DNA from: SAR92 clade bacterium H921
GTDB lineage: Bacteria > Pseudomonadota > Gammaproteobacteria > Pseudomonadales > Porticoccaceae
Direction: 5' to 3'
DNA: 64,000 nucleotides
NCBI GenBank assembly: GCA_025153755.1
Contig: JAOALD010000003.1
Location: forward strand, 248,001-312,000
The notes under the pieces are model-generated. The model was not told where the DNA came from, did not search any database, and saw only the letters and a program-made list of their open reading frames with translations. Shown one piece after another: positions 44,948 through 53,381 of this stretch (its first letter is position 1; each line of letters opens with the position of its first letter). A program made the position numbers and the translations under genes.

Positions 44948-45578
44948 TACTGGCCGCCCGGTCCCACTCTGCAGGGGTGACGTCGTTGAGCGAACGAGGC
45001 ACCACAACAGGCTGTAAGATCTTGACGATCTCTAGGGACTGCAAACATAGATCGTTGAGGCTGCCGTTGTTGTTTATCTTATAGCAGGCAGGACGTGAGA
45101 GACCTGCCTCAGAGGCATGCTCTGAGATGGGGGCAGCTGCTTCTCTATCAATACCAATGACACTGCCACCATTATTGAGCACAAACTGCTGCTCGTTGTC
45201 ATATCTGAGATCGGTGATAAACACAAAATCAATAGAATCCTGCTTGAACTCGTTGAGCTTGTTCAGAGCCAGTTTGATCCAGATTTCTGGGTCTATCAAT
45301 TGGCGTCCCCATTCGTCGCCGAGCAGTTGCATCATTTGGCGAGGGCTGGCCAGCAGATCGTGAGATTCGCTGAGATTTGATTCTTTAAATGTACGTTGTT
45401 CAAAATCAGAAACATCGCAGTCCAATATCATTGCGACGGCTGCTTTTATCGGGTCAGCGAATGATAATATTCGGATCTGTGCGTCTGGATTGCGATGCTC
45501 AATTTGCGACATCATTTTTGCAGCTGTGATGTCTTTTCCTGAACCTGCTGGTCCAGTAAGTGCGATTATTTGTGTCAA
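44940..45578 (-). CDS. Deoxynucleoside monophosphate kinase (T4 gp1-like)
   Basis: 212 residues starting at TTG six bases after GAGGAGA. The P-loop is GPAGSGKDITAAK near the N-terminus; FITDLRYDNEQQFV and SVIGIDREAA are later nucleotide-kinase motifs. It would phosphorylate dNMPs released from host DNA and feeds the same nucleotide pool as the phage's ribonucleotide reductase. Confidence 0.8.
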   Translation of the reverse strand: MTQIIALTGPAGSGKDITAAKMMSQIEHRNPDAQIRILSFADPIKAAVAMILDCDVSDFEQRTFKESNLSESHDLLASPRQMMQLLGDEWGRQLIDPEIWIKLALNKLNEFKQDSIDFVFITDLRYDNEQQFVLNNGGSVIGIDREAAAPISEHASEAGLSRPACYKINNNGSLNDLCLQSLEIVKILQPVVVPRSLNDVTPAEWDRAASNA

Positions 45579-45602
45579 TGTAATCTCCTCAGATTCTGAC
45601 TG

Positions 45603-45634
45603 AAAAAAAGCCCGAGGCTTTGAGGTCTCGGGCT
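45603..45634 (-). terminator. Intrinsic terminator downstream of the phage-type promoter
   Basis: Minus strand: AGCCCGAG, 10-base loop, CTCGGGCT, then seven T. It lies between the phage-type promoter (+1 at 45794) and the kinase gene, so it would end a transcript of about 190 nt unless read through. Confidence 0.85.
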
Positions 45635-45794
45635 GCTTTTGTATAAAGTCGGTCAGACTCCATGCAAGTCTGGCCTATTCGGCGAAGGTTGGGTGTAGCG
45701 GGGTTCTCTGTGGAATACAGGCTCCGAATTAGGTTCCGTGGCAGTCACTTAGGACATCGACGTGGTTGCAACATGTAAAATCGATTCCTCCTTC
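45603..45794 (-). ncRNA. Candidate phage small RNA or structured leader
   Basis: A 192-base interval bounded by a phage-type promoter and an intrinsic terminator, containing no normal gene. It opens with GAAGGAGGAATCG, a strong ribosome-binding sequence, followed 12 bases later by a nine-codon reading frame (MLQPRRCPK). A stable hairpin (CCAGACT / AGTCTGA, plus-strand 45652-45676) precedes the terminator. It may be a small RNA, a leader peptide with attenuator, or simply a 5' leader of the kinase gene. Confidence 0.45.
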
Positions 45795-45819
45795 TATAGG
45801 GAGGGTTTGTGTGACCGAT
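45794..45819 (-). promoter_or_regulatory. Candidate phage RNA polymerase promoter, copy 1
   Basis: Minus strand begins ATCGGTCACACAAACCC and ends CTCCCTATAG, with +1 at G45794 and initial transcript GAAGGAG. Aligned without gaps to copy 2 (55043-55069) it is identical at 23 of 26 positions. The CTATAG ending and the GAAG start are those of T7/SP6-family promoters. Directed leftward like the phage genes. Confidence 0.8.
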
Positions 45820-46601
45820 CAGACGTCCGGGAGGTACAACCACTGTTCCTCGTCCGGGTTGAAGAGCCGGATGGCTCTGTTCAGGCTGTCGTAATCGCCC
45901 TCGCGGAGAATACGAGCCATCTGCGCCTGCTCGAGGTAGTTGGTTTGTCCTTTTGCTTTGTAGGCTGCCACAACAGCGCCCCATGCTTCCTCAAAATCAA
46001 AATACCCACCGACCCAATAGTCCTTGAGCAGCGCGTGCGCACCTTTGGGACCGCAGCCCATCAGGCCTTTGTAGCCATCCGTGCTGTCGCCCACGAGAAC
46101 CTGAGTGAGCCAGAAATGATTGGCGTCAGACTCGGTGGTGTACTGGGGCCACGCCATGACATGGGGCCGAAGATATTCAGCATCCGGGAGCGTGTACATG
46201 TCCTTGTCGATAGACACGATCACACTGTTCGGGATCTTTCGATGTAACATATGAAACAGATCGTCGCCCTCGAGCCAGTCGATGGATATGTGGTCATAAC
46301 GTGCCTCGAGTGCTGTGCGAAGCTCCCCATAACAAACAGGCTTCGGCTTTGCTTTACGATTCATTTTGTAGGCAGGCATGACCAGCTTGCGCCAGTTGGT
46401 TGATGTTTTTGGTGAGTAGATCAGGATGACCGAGTTGCAGCCAGCCTGTCGCATTTCCTTCTCAATTTGTTCCTCAGCGTCGGCAATTGCAGAGCTGATG
46501 TCGGTCCAGATCTCACCACCAAAATCCCGCTGTGCTGATGAGCTCGCAACATAATTGATGACGTCTGCGTCGAGCAGCGCCACTTTGTCGATTGGTTCCA
46601 T
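45819..46601 (-). CDS. 5'-3' exonuclease (T7 gp6 / FEN family)
   Basis: 260 residues. Acidic metal ligands are visible in VALLDADVINYV, DWLEGDDLFHM, VSIDKDMYTLP and VLVGDSTDGYKGL, and the helix-hairpin-helix follows in GCGPKGAHALL. Removes RNA primers and degrades duplex DNA from 5' ends, supplying nucleotides and recombination ends. Starts 9 bp after the polymerase stop. Confidence 0.88.
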   Translation of the reverse strand: MEPIDKVALLDADVINYVASSSAQRDFGGEIWTDISSAIADAEEQIEKEMRQAGCNSVILIYSPKTSTNWRKLVMPAYKMNRKAKPKPVCYGELRTALEARYDHISIDWLEGDDLFHMLHRKIPNSVIVSIDKDMYTLPDAEYLRPHVMAWPQYTTESDANHFWLTQVLVGDSTDGYKGLMGCGPKGAHALLKDYWVGGYFDFEEAWGAVVAAYKAKGQTNYLEQAQMARILREGDYDSLNRAIRLFNPDEEQWLYLPDV

Positions 46602-46610
46602 TTTTGTCTC

Positions 46611-48503
46611 CTAGTGAGTGTCAGCCCATGAGCTTCCGACCATATGTTCGCCAGCGAGTGGGCACCTGAGCTTCAGAGTGACTCCCGCCATTTCGATTGC
46701 TTTTGAGAATGAGCTGCCGAGGGTTTCGGCGATGTCCGGATGTGCAGTCATTTGGACCTCATCGTGGACGTTGGCGACGTAATTCCAGCCGACAGGCATG
46801 TGGTCAGCATCGACCAGACCGAGAGCAGGCAGGACGTTGAAATGGAACTCCACGAGCGCCTGCTTCATTACGACGGCACCAGCACCCTGCAGCAGAGTAT
46901 TGAGAGCGGAGTGCTGTCCGTTGGTTGCTATCTTGCGACCGTCCAGACCCTTGAGCCACTTCTGCCGTTTGTCCCGTTCCTGACTGACAGCGATGATGTT
47001 CTCGAGCCCGGTGATACCTCTGAGCAATTTGTCCCGGACGACCTTCCCGTTCTTGTGGTTGATTGCCTTGGGGGATTGCCCTGCTCTTTTCGCATCGTCT
47101 GACAATATCTCGGCGAGCTTGAGATTTCCTGCACCATACAAATAGGCGTAGATCAGAGATTTCGCGCTGTTTCTGTCATAGAGCCCGGCGAGTCTTTGGG
47201 TCCTTGAGTGCGCATCAGTGCCCTCCGCGTTGTTCCCGTGGATGACCGCCTCGGCATAGCTGCCACCGTCCCAGATTGCAAGAAATGAGGCCAGCATTCG
47301 CAGTTCGAGCCCGGAGGCATCACAGCCGACCAGCTTGTGACCGTGGTCCGGCACCCAGACCTGTCGCATCCGAATGTCCTTCTTCTCGACCTGAGCCATG
47401 TTCGGATAAAAATGCGACATCCTGTGAGTCCGACAGCCAACCGATTTGACCCGGCCATGAACCCGTCCATCCTTCTCGAGCTTGAGCCAACCGTTCTTGC
47501 CATCGGCGAGCTGCGAGAGGCTCTTGGTCACCGTGAAATAACGACTCAGCGGCGTGGCCTCGGGGACCCGCATGTTCTTCAGGACCGACTCATCGATCTG
47601 AGCCATGCCGCTGGGGGTGAACTTGCTGGGTTTCCATTTTTGGTACTTGCTCGATAATCGATAAACGATCTGCAGCCTCGACCCGGCATTGAATACCTGC
47701 AGCGCAATTTTGGTGTAGGGTGCGCCCGCGACAATCCCCCGAGTCTTGTTGCCGACCTTGGGTGTCGTTGTTTCAATGTTGGCCCAGCGATGCTCCTCGT
47801 GCGTCCAGTTGCCTTTGGCCGGGATGTACTTCGGCGGGAACGTGTCCTGCAGATCACGCTCGAGCATGATTGACTCCTCTCGGAGCTTGCCCTCGAGATC
47901 TCTGGCAGCATCGAGGTCCAGTCGAAACCCGTGAGCACTCTGCAGCGATAGACACCAGCAGGTTTTGTGCTCGAGATCGATGGCCTGTCGCCAGTCGATT
48001 TTGTTGTGGACCAGATCGGCCTTGAGCTGTTTCTGCAGCTCCCGGTAGATCCGGATATTGATCTCGACGTCGATCTCACAATAATCGAACATCTCTTTAA
48101 ACACCTCGGCCCGTGTTTTGTCGGGCTCAGGCTCCATCAGGAAATTTTTGAAGTCGCCCTTCGGTGCGCCGTACTCGGCCCCGAATGATTTGATCGCGTG
48201 TGAGCGACGCTCAGGGTCCAGCAGCTGGCTGACGATTAATGTGTCCCAGCATTTATTGAGCGTGATGACGTCCGGGTGCAGTTTCCGCAGTGCCCAGAAA
48301 TCAAACCCGATGAGATTGTGTGCAACTACCCTGTCGGCATCTTTGAGCCGCTGCAGGCCTTCGGCCAGCGAGGGGTAATCGTCCGAATAGTCGGTGTACG
48401 TTGTCACCTCTCCGGTGACCGGGCAGCCGATACCGCAGGACCAGATCGTGGTCATGGTGTCGACGAAACCGTCTGTCTCTAGGTCAAATATTAATGTCTT
48501 CAT
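46611..48503 (-). CDS. Family A DNA polymerase (T7 gp5-like) with 3'-5' exonuclease
   Basis: 630 residues. Exonuclease motif FDLETDGF at the N-terminus; polymerase motif A VGCDASGLELRMLAS, motif B RNSAKSLIYAYLYGAG, motif C YVANVHDEVQM. The residue equivalent to E. coli Pol I 762 is Tyr452, as in T7. Replicates the phage genome with the adjoining helicase-primase and SSB. Leader shares AAACCGCC with the helicase-primase leader. Confidence 0.93.
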   Translation of the reverse strand: MKTLIFDLETDGFVDTMTTIWSCGIGCPVTGEVTTYTDYSDDYPSLAEGLQRLKDADRVVAHNLIGFDFWALRKLHPDVITLNKCWDTLIVSQLLDPERRSHAIKSFGAEYGAPKGDFKNFLMEPEPDKTRAEVFKEMFDYCEIDVEINIRIYRELQKQLKADLVHNKIDWRQAIDLEHKTCWCLSLQSAHGFRLDLDAARDLEGKLREESIMLERDLQDTFPPKYIPAKGNWTHEEHRWANIETTTPKVGNKTRGIVAGAPYTKIALQVFNAGSRLQIVYRLSSKYQKWKPSKFTPSGMAQIDESVLKNMRVPEATPLSRYFTVTKSLSQLADGKNGWLKLEKDGRVHGRVKSVGCRTHRMSHFYPNMAQVEKKDIRMRQVWVPDHGHKLVGCDASGLELRMLASFLAIWDGGSYAEAVIHGNNAEGTDAHSRTQRLAGLYDRNSAKSLIYAYLYGAGNLKLAEILSDDAKRAGQSPKAINHKNGKVVRDKLLRGITGLENIIAVSQERDKRQKWLKGLDGRKIATNGQHSALNTLLQGAGAVVMKQALVEFHFNVLPALGLVDADHMPVGWNYVANVHDEVQMTAHPDIAETLGSSFSKAIEMAGVTLKLRCPLAGEHMVGSSWADTH

Positions 48504-48536
48504 GGTGCCTCCAGTTTTGGGCGGTTTCGTAATGGT

Positions 48537-48560
48537 AAAAAAGGGCCCCGGAGGGCCCTT
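48537..48560 (-). terminator. UCCG-tetraloop intrinsic terminator after the reductase gene
   Basis: Minus strand AAGGGCCC-UCCG-GGGCCCTT followed by TTTT, 7 bp after the ribonucleotide reductase stop and just upstream of the DNA polymerase leader. The strongest member of the UNCG hairpin family. Confidence 0.88.
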
Positions 48561-48566
48561 CAGTGG

Positions 48567-50459
48567 TCAGCTGCCGATGTCGACCATCTCGCAGACGCTG
48601 CCTGTGCATGCGAGGGTCTGGCTGCTGGTCGTGGTGTCTTCCATTTCGAACTCTTGGAGTCCGGTCCAGTCGATCCCTGTCGGCATTTTTGCCAATGCGG
48701 TCTCATAGACTTCCTGAGTGCATTCTTGATATGGCGCTTGTTTGTAGCTGTGATCAGAGTGAGGCAGGAATGACACGCCCGACATCTCATCGAAGTGCTC
48801 AAACACCCACGCGCCGACTTTCATCCATTCGTCATTGCGGACCGTGATGGTCACTGAGGGTTTGTGCTCACACCAGTGGCGCTGATACATCAGCCAGATC
48901 TCCAGCTGTTTGATTGCATCGACGTCGTCCCTCGTGACTGCTCCCTCCGGTGCTTTGGTGGGGAAACTGAACACGGTGGTCGTGCCGCCCATCGCGCAGG
49001 GCTCGTTGGGGATACCGCTGGCAGCGAGGAACTGAGTGAGTGGGTCCTTGTTGTCACCACGCACGGTCCGGATGTAATAGTCCGAATGCCGCGTGTGGAT
49101 ACCTGACGAGCTGTCGACCAGTTGGCTGACAGTGCCGCTCGGTTTCACGGCGGTAATCGCCGCAGACACGGGAATCCCGAACTCATAGGCCCACACCTTG
49201 TTGGTGTCGATGGCCACCTCCTTCAGCTCCTCGAGAATAGACTCAGCATTGGCACCGAGACTGATCGCCCGGTTGTCCATGATCCCAGTCAGTGACACAC
49301 CGAGCAGCCGCTCCTCAGCGGTGTTGTCGGTCCAGCACTTTCGGAGATAGGGGAAATAGACCAGCGTCGACTGGATGGTGCCCAGTATTGCTGCGAGCCT
49401 GACCTTTTCGGCGAGAGTCCCACGGGTGTCGTCTGGACGTGCCACGACCTCGGTGAGATTACAGAACTGATATGGTCTGAGGATTATCTCGCTGCAGGGG
49501 TTGGTCCCGAAGTCTCGATTTGCGTCCCGGCGTCCATTCTTGGCTGCCTGCTTTTGAGATGCCGGGCGACTGAATAGACCACGCTCTCCAGATTTAGACT
49601 CAACCAGTGCAGACCATTCGCGCAGGAATGTCTCCATGTCTGGCTTTTCGGTGTAGCAGACTGAATTGTTTGCGAGAGCACGCTGCGGGTCCGTGTTGTA
49701 CCACTGGCCCGACTTGGCGTGACGCATACGATCATCACTGAGGTTCGACAGGGAGATCATCGCAGAACGACGCACCCCACCGCAGACAACAACCTCACCA
49801 ATTTTGCACATGATGTCGTGACACTGGATCGAGGTGAGCTTTGTGCCGACCGCTGCTTTGAATGTCTCGCAGGTGAATCGGAACAGGTCCTCGAGGGGCT
49901 CAGGGCCACTCGCTCTGCCGCCGAATGTCTTCAGCTTAGCGCCAGCCGGGCGAACCTGCGAAACGTCCCACAATGGCACCTCGCCTGCATAGAGCAGAGA
50001 GATCAATTGACGGTAGGCCTTGGCCCAGCCCTCTTTGGAGTCTCGGACCACGATGGTGCTCTGGCTTTCAAACATAGCGTCCGGCACGTCCGGCAGCTTT
50101 GAGACATATTGACGCTCGACACTGAAGCCGACGCCCGTCCCGCATAGCAGGATGAACATCGCCTCGTCGAATGACTTCGGGTCATCGATAGGCAAATAGC
50201 TGCAGTTATAGGCGCAGGTGTTGTCCCGGTCCATTGCGTCGCCTGCAGTCATTAGGCCGCGCATCGAGGGCATGACATTTAGGGTGACGATGGCAGTGCG
50301 CAGCTCGTCGAATGTTACTTGGTCGACTTTCCCAGCGACCACGTTCTCCATGTAGCGGTCAACGGTCTCATCCCATGACTCCCTGCGATTCTCTGCAGGT
50401 ATCCATCGGGCGTACCGGCTCAGGGCGATATATTTTTGATATTCAGACATTTGTGTCAT
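48567..50459 (-). CDS. nrdJ: Adenosylcobalamin-dependent ribonucleoside-triphosphate reductase (monomeric class II)
   Basis: 630 residues, shorter than the Lactobacillus enzyme (about 740). NTCAYNCSYLPIDDPKSF holds the first redox Cys; FGTNPCSEIILRPYQFCNLTEVV the thiyl-radical Cys and catalytic Asn/Glu; VSAAITAVKPSGTVSQLVDS the substrate phosphate loop. The C-terminal pair C-x4-C (LACTGSVCEM) supplies reducing equivalents. Converts NTPs to dNTPs without oxygen, needing host or environmental B12. Confidence 0.92.
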   Translation of the reverse strand: MTQMSEYQKYIALSRYARWIPAENRRESWDETVDRYMENVVAGKVDQVTFDELRTAIVTLNVMPSMRGLMTAGDAMDRDNTCAYNCSYLPIDDPKSFDEAMFILLCGTGVGFSVERQYVSKLPDVPDAMFESQSTIVVRDSKEGWAKAYRQLISLLYAGEVPLWDVSQVRPAGAKLKTFGGRASGPEPLEDLFRFTCETFKAAVGTKLTSIQCHDIMCKIGEVVVCGGVRRSAMISLSNLSDDRMRHAKSGQWYNTDPQRALANNSVCYTEKPDMETFLREWSALVESKSGERGLFSRPASQKQAAKNGRRDANRDFGTNPCSEIILRPYQFCNLTEVVARPDDTRGTLAEKVRLAAILGTIQSTLVYFPYLRKCWTDNTAEERLLGVSLTGIMDNRAISLGANAESILEELKEVAIDTNKVWAYEFGIPVSAAITAVKPSGTVSQLVDSSSGIHTRHSDYYIRTVRGDNKDPLTQFLAASGIPNEPCAMGGTTTVFSFPTKAPEGAVTRDDVDAIKQLEIWLMYQRHWCEHKPSVTITVRNDEWMKVGAWVFEHFDEMSGVSFLPHSDHSYKQAPYQECTQEVYETALAKMPTGIDWTGLQEFEMEDTTTSSQTLACTGSVCEMVDIGS

Positions 50460-50486
50460 GCGTTGCGTTTCCTCATTGGTTTTGTT

Positions 50487-52142
50487 TTAAAAGGGGACGT
50501 CGTCGAAGGGGTCAAACCCGTCGACTGATTGGGGTGGTGCGTCTTGTTTGTCGTAGTGTTTCTGGCGGCCAGTCGCGACGTCGTACATCAGGTGGCCTGC
50601 TGGTCCCACTTGCCCGAATGGGCGGTTTTTGAGTAGCCGGATCTGGGCGACATCGCCTTCCGTCTCAGATTGCTGATCACGCTCGAGAGCAATGCAGACA
50701 TCACTCAGCTGCTCGAGAGCTGCGGAGCCTCTCAGGCTGGTCAGTGAAATCTGTGCGCCCTCGTTGTAGGACTTGTCCCCGGAGCCGCGCTTGATGTGCG
50801 ACACGGCGATCAGTCCGATCCCGGTGTTTTCCACCAGTGACCGCGCCTTGACCATTAATTCGTCGAGGCTCTTCCGCTCGTCTGCGTGCCCCGCTGCCGT
50901 GACCATGCTGACGTGATCGAGGACCACGAAATCGCAGCCCAGCCCGACAGCTAGATAGCGAACTTTCGACATGAGTTTGTCGATCTCGGACGATCCGAAA
51001 CTGTCGTAAAACGCCGAAGGCTTGACGACCTTTTCGAATGAGGTGTCCCACTGGTCCTGAGTCAGGATCGTGGGGTCCTCCATGAGGTCACCGAGGGGCA
51101 CGTTGTTGTCGATGGCGATCATTGCCTGCGCTGTCTTGGCGACACTCTCCTCGAGCATCACATAGCCAACCTTCTGGCCGTGCTCGACTGCGAGGTGGTA
51201 GCCCAGCTCCCGGGTGAATGTAGACTTTCCGATACCGGACCCGGCGCAGACCATCACCAGCTCCCGCTTGCGCAGTCCTCGGATCATTGACTGCAGCTGC
51301 GGGAATGGAATCGAGCACCCTTTGGGGGTGACAGCTTGCAAATCCGCGACGGTTAGCTCATGCCCTTGGACGATGCCCTCGGGACTGAATAGCTTGGCGT
51401 TGTAGACCGCGTGCTTCAGGTCCGAGACCCTTCCGGCCACCAGCATCTCGTTGGCGTCCTTGAGGGGCAGCTCGGCGATCTTGCATTTACCCGGCGACAG
51501 CAGCGCTGCGATTTCCAAGGCTGCAGCACGTCCCGGCTCATCAGAATCCAGCAGCAGGACAACCTCGTCGAAGCCCTCGCAGAACTCGAGGGACTTCTTG
51601 ACAGCCTTGACGCCACCAGCGCAGCCGTTTGGCAGACTGACGACAGGCCAGTCCGGGGCGACCGTTGCATAGCTGAGGGCATCGATCTCGCCCTCGGTGA
51701 TGACCAGCCGCTTCCCGGATGATTTGCATTTGTTTTGGAATACCAGACCGCCAGCCTTGAGGTCGCCGAGGACCCTGAAGTCCTTGCCCGGCAGCCTGAG
51801 CTTTTGGGCAACCAGTCGACCCTTGCTGTCGGTGATTGGGGCGATGTGGCACGGCTTGCCCTGATACTCGCCGACGGAATACCCGAGGGCCCGACAGGTC
51901 TGCTCGGAGATGCCCCGCTTTCTCAGGGCCTGATAGTCGCCTTTGATAAAGTTGACGCCCGACGTCGTCGTGTTTTGAGCCGTTTGGATTGGTGTAATCG
52001 GCTCACCCGAATCGGTGAGATTGATGTGCTTCTCGCACGCGAAACAGAATGAGTGGTCTGAGTAAATTGCGTTCGCGTCCGATGAGTTGCATGAGCTGCA
52101 GCTGCTGTGCTCGATAAATAGTGATTCGGTTGATGTCTCCAT
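50487..52142 (-). CDS. Primase-helicase (T7 gp4-like)
   Basis: 551 residues. Zinc-binding domain at residues about 12-40 (CSSCNSSDANAIYSDHSFCF); TOPRIM region with VITEGEIDALSYATV and VVLLLDSDEPGR; DnaB-type helicase with Walker A CAGSGIGKSTFTRELG and GCDFVVLDHVSMV. Unwinds DNA and lays primers at the fork. ATG follows AAGGAGG. Confidence 0.92.
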   Translation of the reverse strand: METSTESLFIEHSSCSSCNSSDANAIYSDHSFCFACEKHINLTDSGEPITPIQTAQNTTTSGVNFIKGDYQALRKRGISEQTCRALGYSVGEYQGKPCHIAPITDSKGRLVAQKLRLPGKDFRVLGDLKAGGLVFQNKCKSSGKRLVITEGEIDALSYATVAPDWPVVSLPNGCAGGVKAVKKSLEFCEGFDEVVLLLDSDEPGRAAALEIAALLSPGKCKIAELPLKDANEMLVAGRVSDLKHAVYNAKLFSPEGIVQGHELTVADLQAVTPKGCSIPFPQLQSMIRGLRKRELVMVCAGSGIGKSTFTRELGYHLAVEHGQKVGYVMLEESVAKTAQAMIAIDNNVPLGDLMEDPTILTQDQWDTSFEKVVKPSAFYDSFGSSEIDKLMSKVRYLAVGLGCDFVVLDHVSMVTAAGHADERKSLDELMVKARSLVENTGIGLIAVSHIKRGSGDKSYNEGAQISLTSLRGSAALEQLSDVCIALERDQQSETEGDVAQIRLLKNRPFGQVGPAGHLMYDVATGRQKHYDKQDAPPQSVDGFDPFDDVPF

Positions 52143-52152
52143 TGGTGCCTCC

Positions 52153-52605
52153 TTAGTTTTGGCGGTTTGCTTTTTGGTTTCGATATTTGGCCCAGCGTCG
52201 GTGTTGAGCGTCGGCTGACTTTTTTCGGCAGGCTGCGGATCTCTTTCGCCCGAAATTGGGATTGTTCTCGCCGCTGTGCTTTGCGCTCATCAGTCGTTTG
52301 CTTTCCTCGGTGTGAATGAGCCCGGCTGTGCCGCCGTGTGCGCTGGTGATCAGGTTGTACATTTGCGGATTTCTGGCAGCATCGAGGGCCAGCAGCAGCC
52401 GCTCCTCTTCCATCTGGTGGTCGGCGCAGTAGTGCAGGATTTCTTTGTAGAAGTTGTGGCGACCATATTTTTTGATCGCCCTTCTGAGGGCAGTGCCCGA
52501 ACCAAAATAGTGAGGCTGATTGCCGCAATGGCTGCCGACATAAAATTTGTGAGTGATGCGGTTGGTGATGCAGTAGACATAGCTGATCGGTTTTGCGTCA
52601 GACAT
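52153..52605 (-). CDS. GIY-YIG homing-type endonuclease
   Basis: 150 residues from the ATG at 52605 (GGAGGG nine bases upstream). SYVYCITNRITHKFYVGSH is the GIY-YIG core; AIKKYGRHNFYKEIL follows; HSGENNPNFGRKRS is a NUMOD3 DNA-binding motif. Typical free-standing homing endonuclease, 10 bp ahead of the primase-helicase start. A CTCCAA/TTGGAG hairpin (plus 52613-52632 region) precedes its start. Confidence 0.88.
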   Translation of the reverse strand: MSDAKPISYVYCITNRITHKFYVGSHCGNQPHYFGSGTALRRAIKKYGRHNFYKEILHYCADHQMEEERLLLALDAARNPQMYNLITSAHGGTAGLIHTEESKRLMSAKHSGENNPNFGRKRSAACRKKSADAQHRRWAKYRNQKANRQN

Positions 52606-52655
52606 GGGGAAGCCCTCCAAGGGCTTGGAGCCCTGAGAGGGTTCGCGGTGTTTAC

Positions 52656-52844
52656 TTAGTGGATCGAGGGGATCGGGTTTGTGAACTCGTCGCGAGCTTC
52701 AAATTCCTGATTGCGCCAAATAGCAAACTCCCAGAGCGTTGGACGCTCGGGGTTCTTTAGCTCCTCGAGGTGCTTGATAAAATTGACGTAATCAATAGAG
52801 AGCTCCTCGACCTCGCAACTTTGATCAAATATCGACTCAGTCAC
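52656..52844 (-). CDS. Small acidic unknown protein
   Basis: 62 residues, GTG start overlapping the upstream stop as GTGA. FIKHLEELKNPERPTLWEFA is notable. No family recognised; part of the replication operon. Confidence 0.6.
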   Translation of the reverse strand: MTESIFDQSCEVEELSIDYVNFIKHLEELKNPERPTLWEFAIWRNQEFEARDEFTNPIPSIH

Positions 52845-53050
52845 GGGCCCTCCTTGTCGCGATCCATTTGCTCGCGATAGTATTTTTTGAGGTCCTCAGT
52901 CGACAGGTCCTCGACCGACACTTTGAACGGTGAGCCTGCAAACCATGCGCCGACATACAAAACAGCAGTGCCGATCAGTAGGACCAAAATCGCAAAGCCC
53001 ATGAGCAGGCTGCCCAGAATCCGGCGCAGCTTATGAGTGAAGTCCAGCAT
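52841..53050 (-). CDS. Small single-span membrane protein
   Basis: 69 residues: basic N-terminus, transmembrane segment LGSLLMGFAILVLLIGTAVL, then an acidic cytoplasmic or periplasmic tail (EDLSTEDLKKYYREQM). It overlaps the upstream winged-helix gene by 20 bp. Possible superinfection or lysis-timing factor, unproven. Confidence 0.65.
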   Translation of the reverse strand: MLDFTHKLRRILGSLLMGFAILVLLIGTAVLYVGAWFAGSPFKVSVEDLSTEDLKKYYREQMDRDKEGP

Positions 53051-53255
53051 CGTTGTCTCCTTTAAATAAATACCGGGCGTACTTCTGCCCCGTGATGTCT
53101 CGCTTGAAATCCGTCACGATCTCCATGCCTGCGCGACGCAGTCTGTGGATGTTGCTGGTGATCGATCTGACCTTGTAAAGGGTCGCCGCTTCGACTGCGG
53201 TAATTGAGCCGATTCGACGGAGGTGGTTCTCGAGGCTTGAATCTTGTGGTGTCAT
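53031..53255 (-). CDS. Small winged-helix DNA-binding protein
   Basis: 74 residues. RIGSITAVEAATLYKVRSIT is a helix-turn-helix and NIHRLRRAGMEIVTDF the wing, as in phage proteins with a winged-helix domain. Could be an early-to-middle regulator. The start follows AAGGA. Confidence 0.7.
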   Translation of the reverse strand: MTPQDSSLENHLRRIGSITAVEAATLYKVRSITSNIHRLRRAGMEIVTDFKRDITGQKYARYLFKGDNDAGLHS

Positions 53256-53273
53256 GATGGAATCCTTTTTGGT

Positions 53274-53381
53274 TCATATAAGTTGGTGAAAGGTAGAGCT
53301 CAGGGTGATAAAAGAGGCGACGGCCAACATGTAGGCCAGCGCCCTGATGTGCTTGGGAGCTCTGTGATCTTGATTGTTCAA
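53274..53381 (-). CDS. Candidate 35-residue membrane peptide
   Basis: TTG start overlapping the RusA stop as TTGA. NNQDHRAPKHIRALAYMLAV continues into a hydrophobic segment ending at TFHQLI. It fills the only gap between two packed genes. Short and with a weak ribosome-binding site, so tentative. Confidence 0.4.
   Translation of the reverse strand: MNNQDHRAPKHIRALAYMLAVASFITLSSTFHQLI

Noticed and set aside
45640-45794. A phage tRNA in the structured interval upstream of the kinase gene
   Set aside because: No acceptor stem, T-loop consensus or CCA end could be assembled on either strand.
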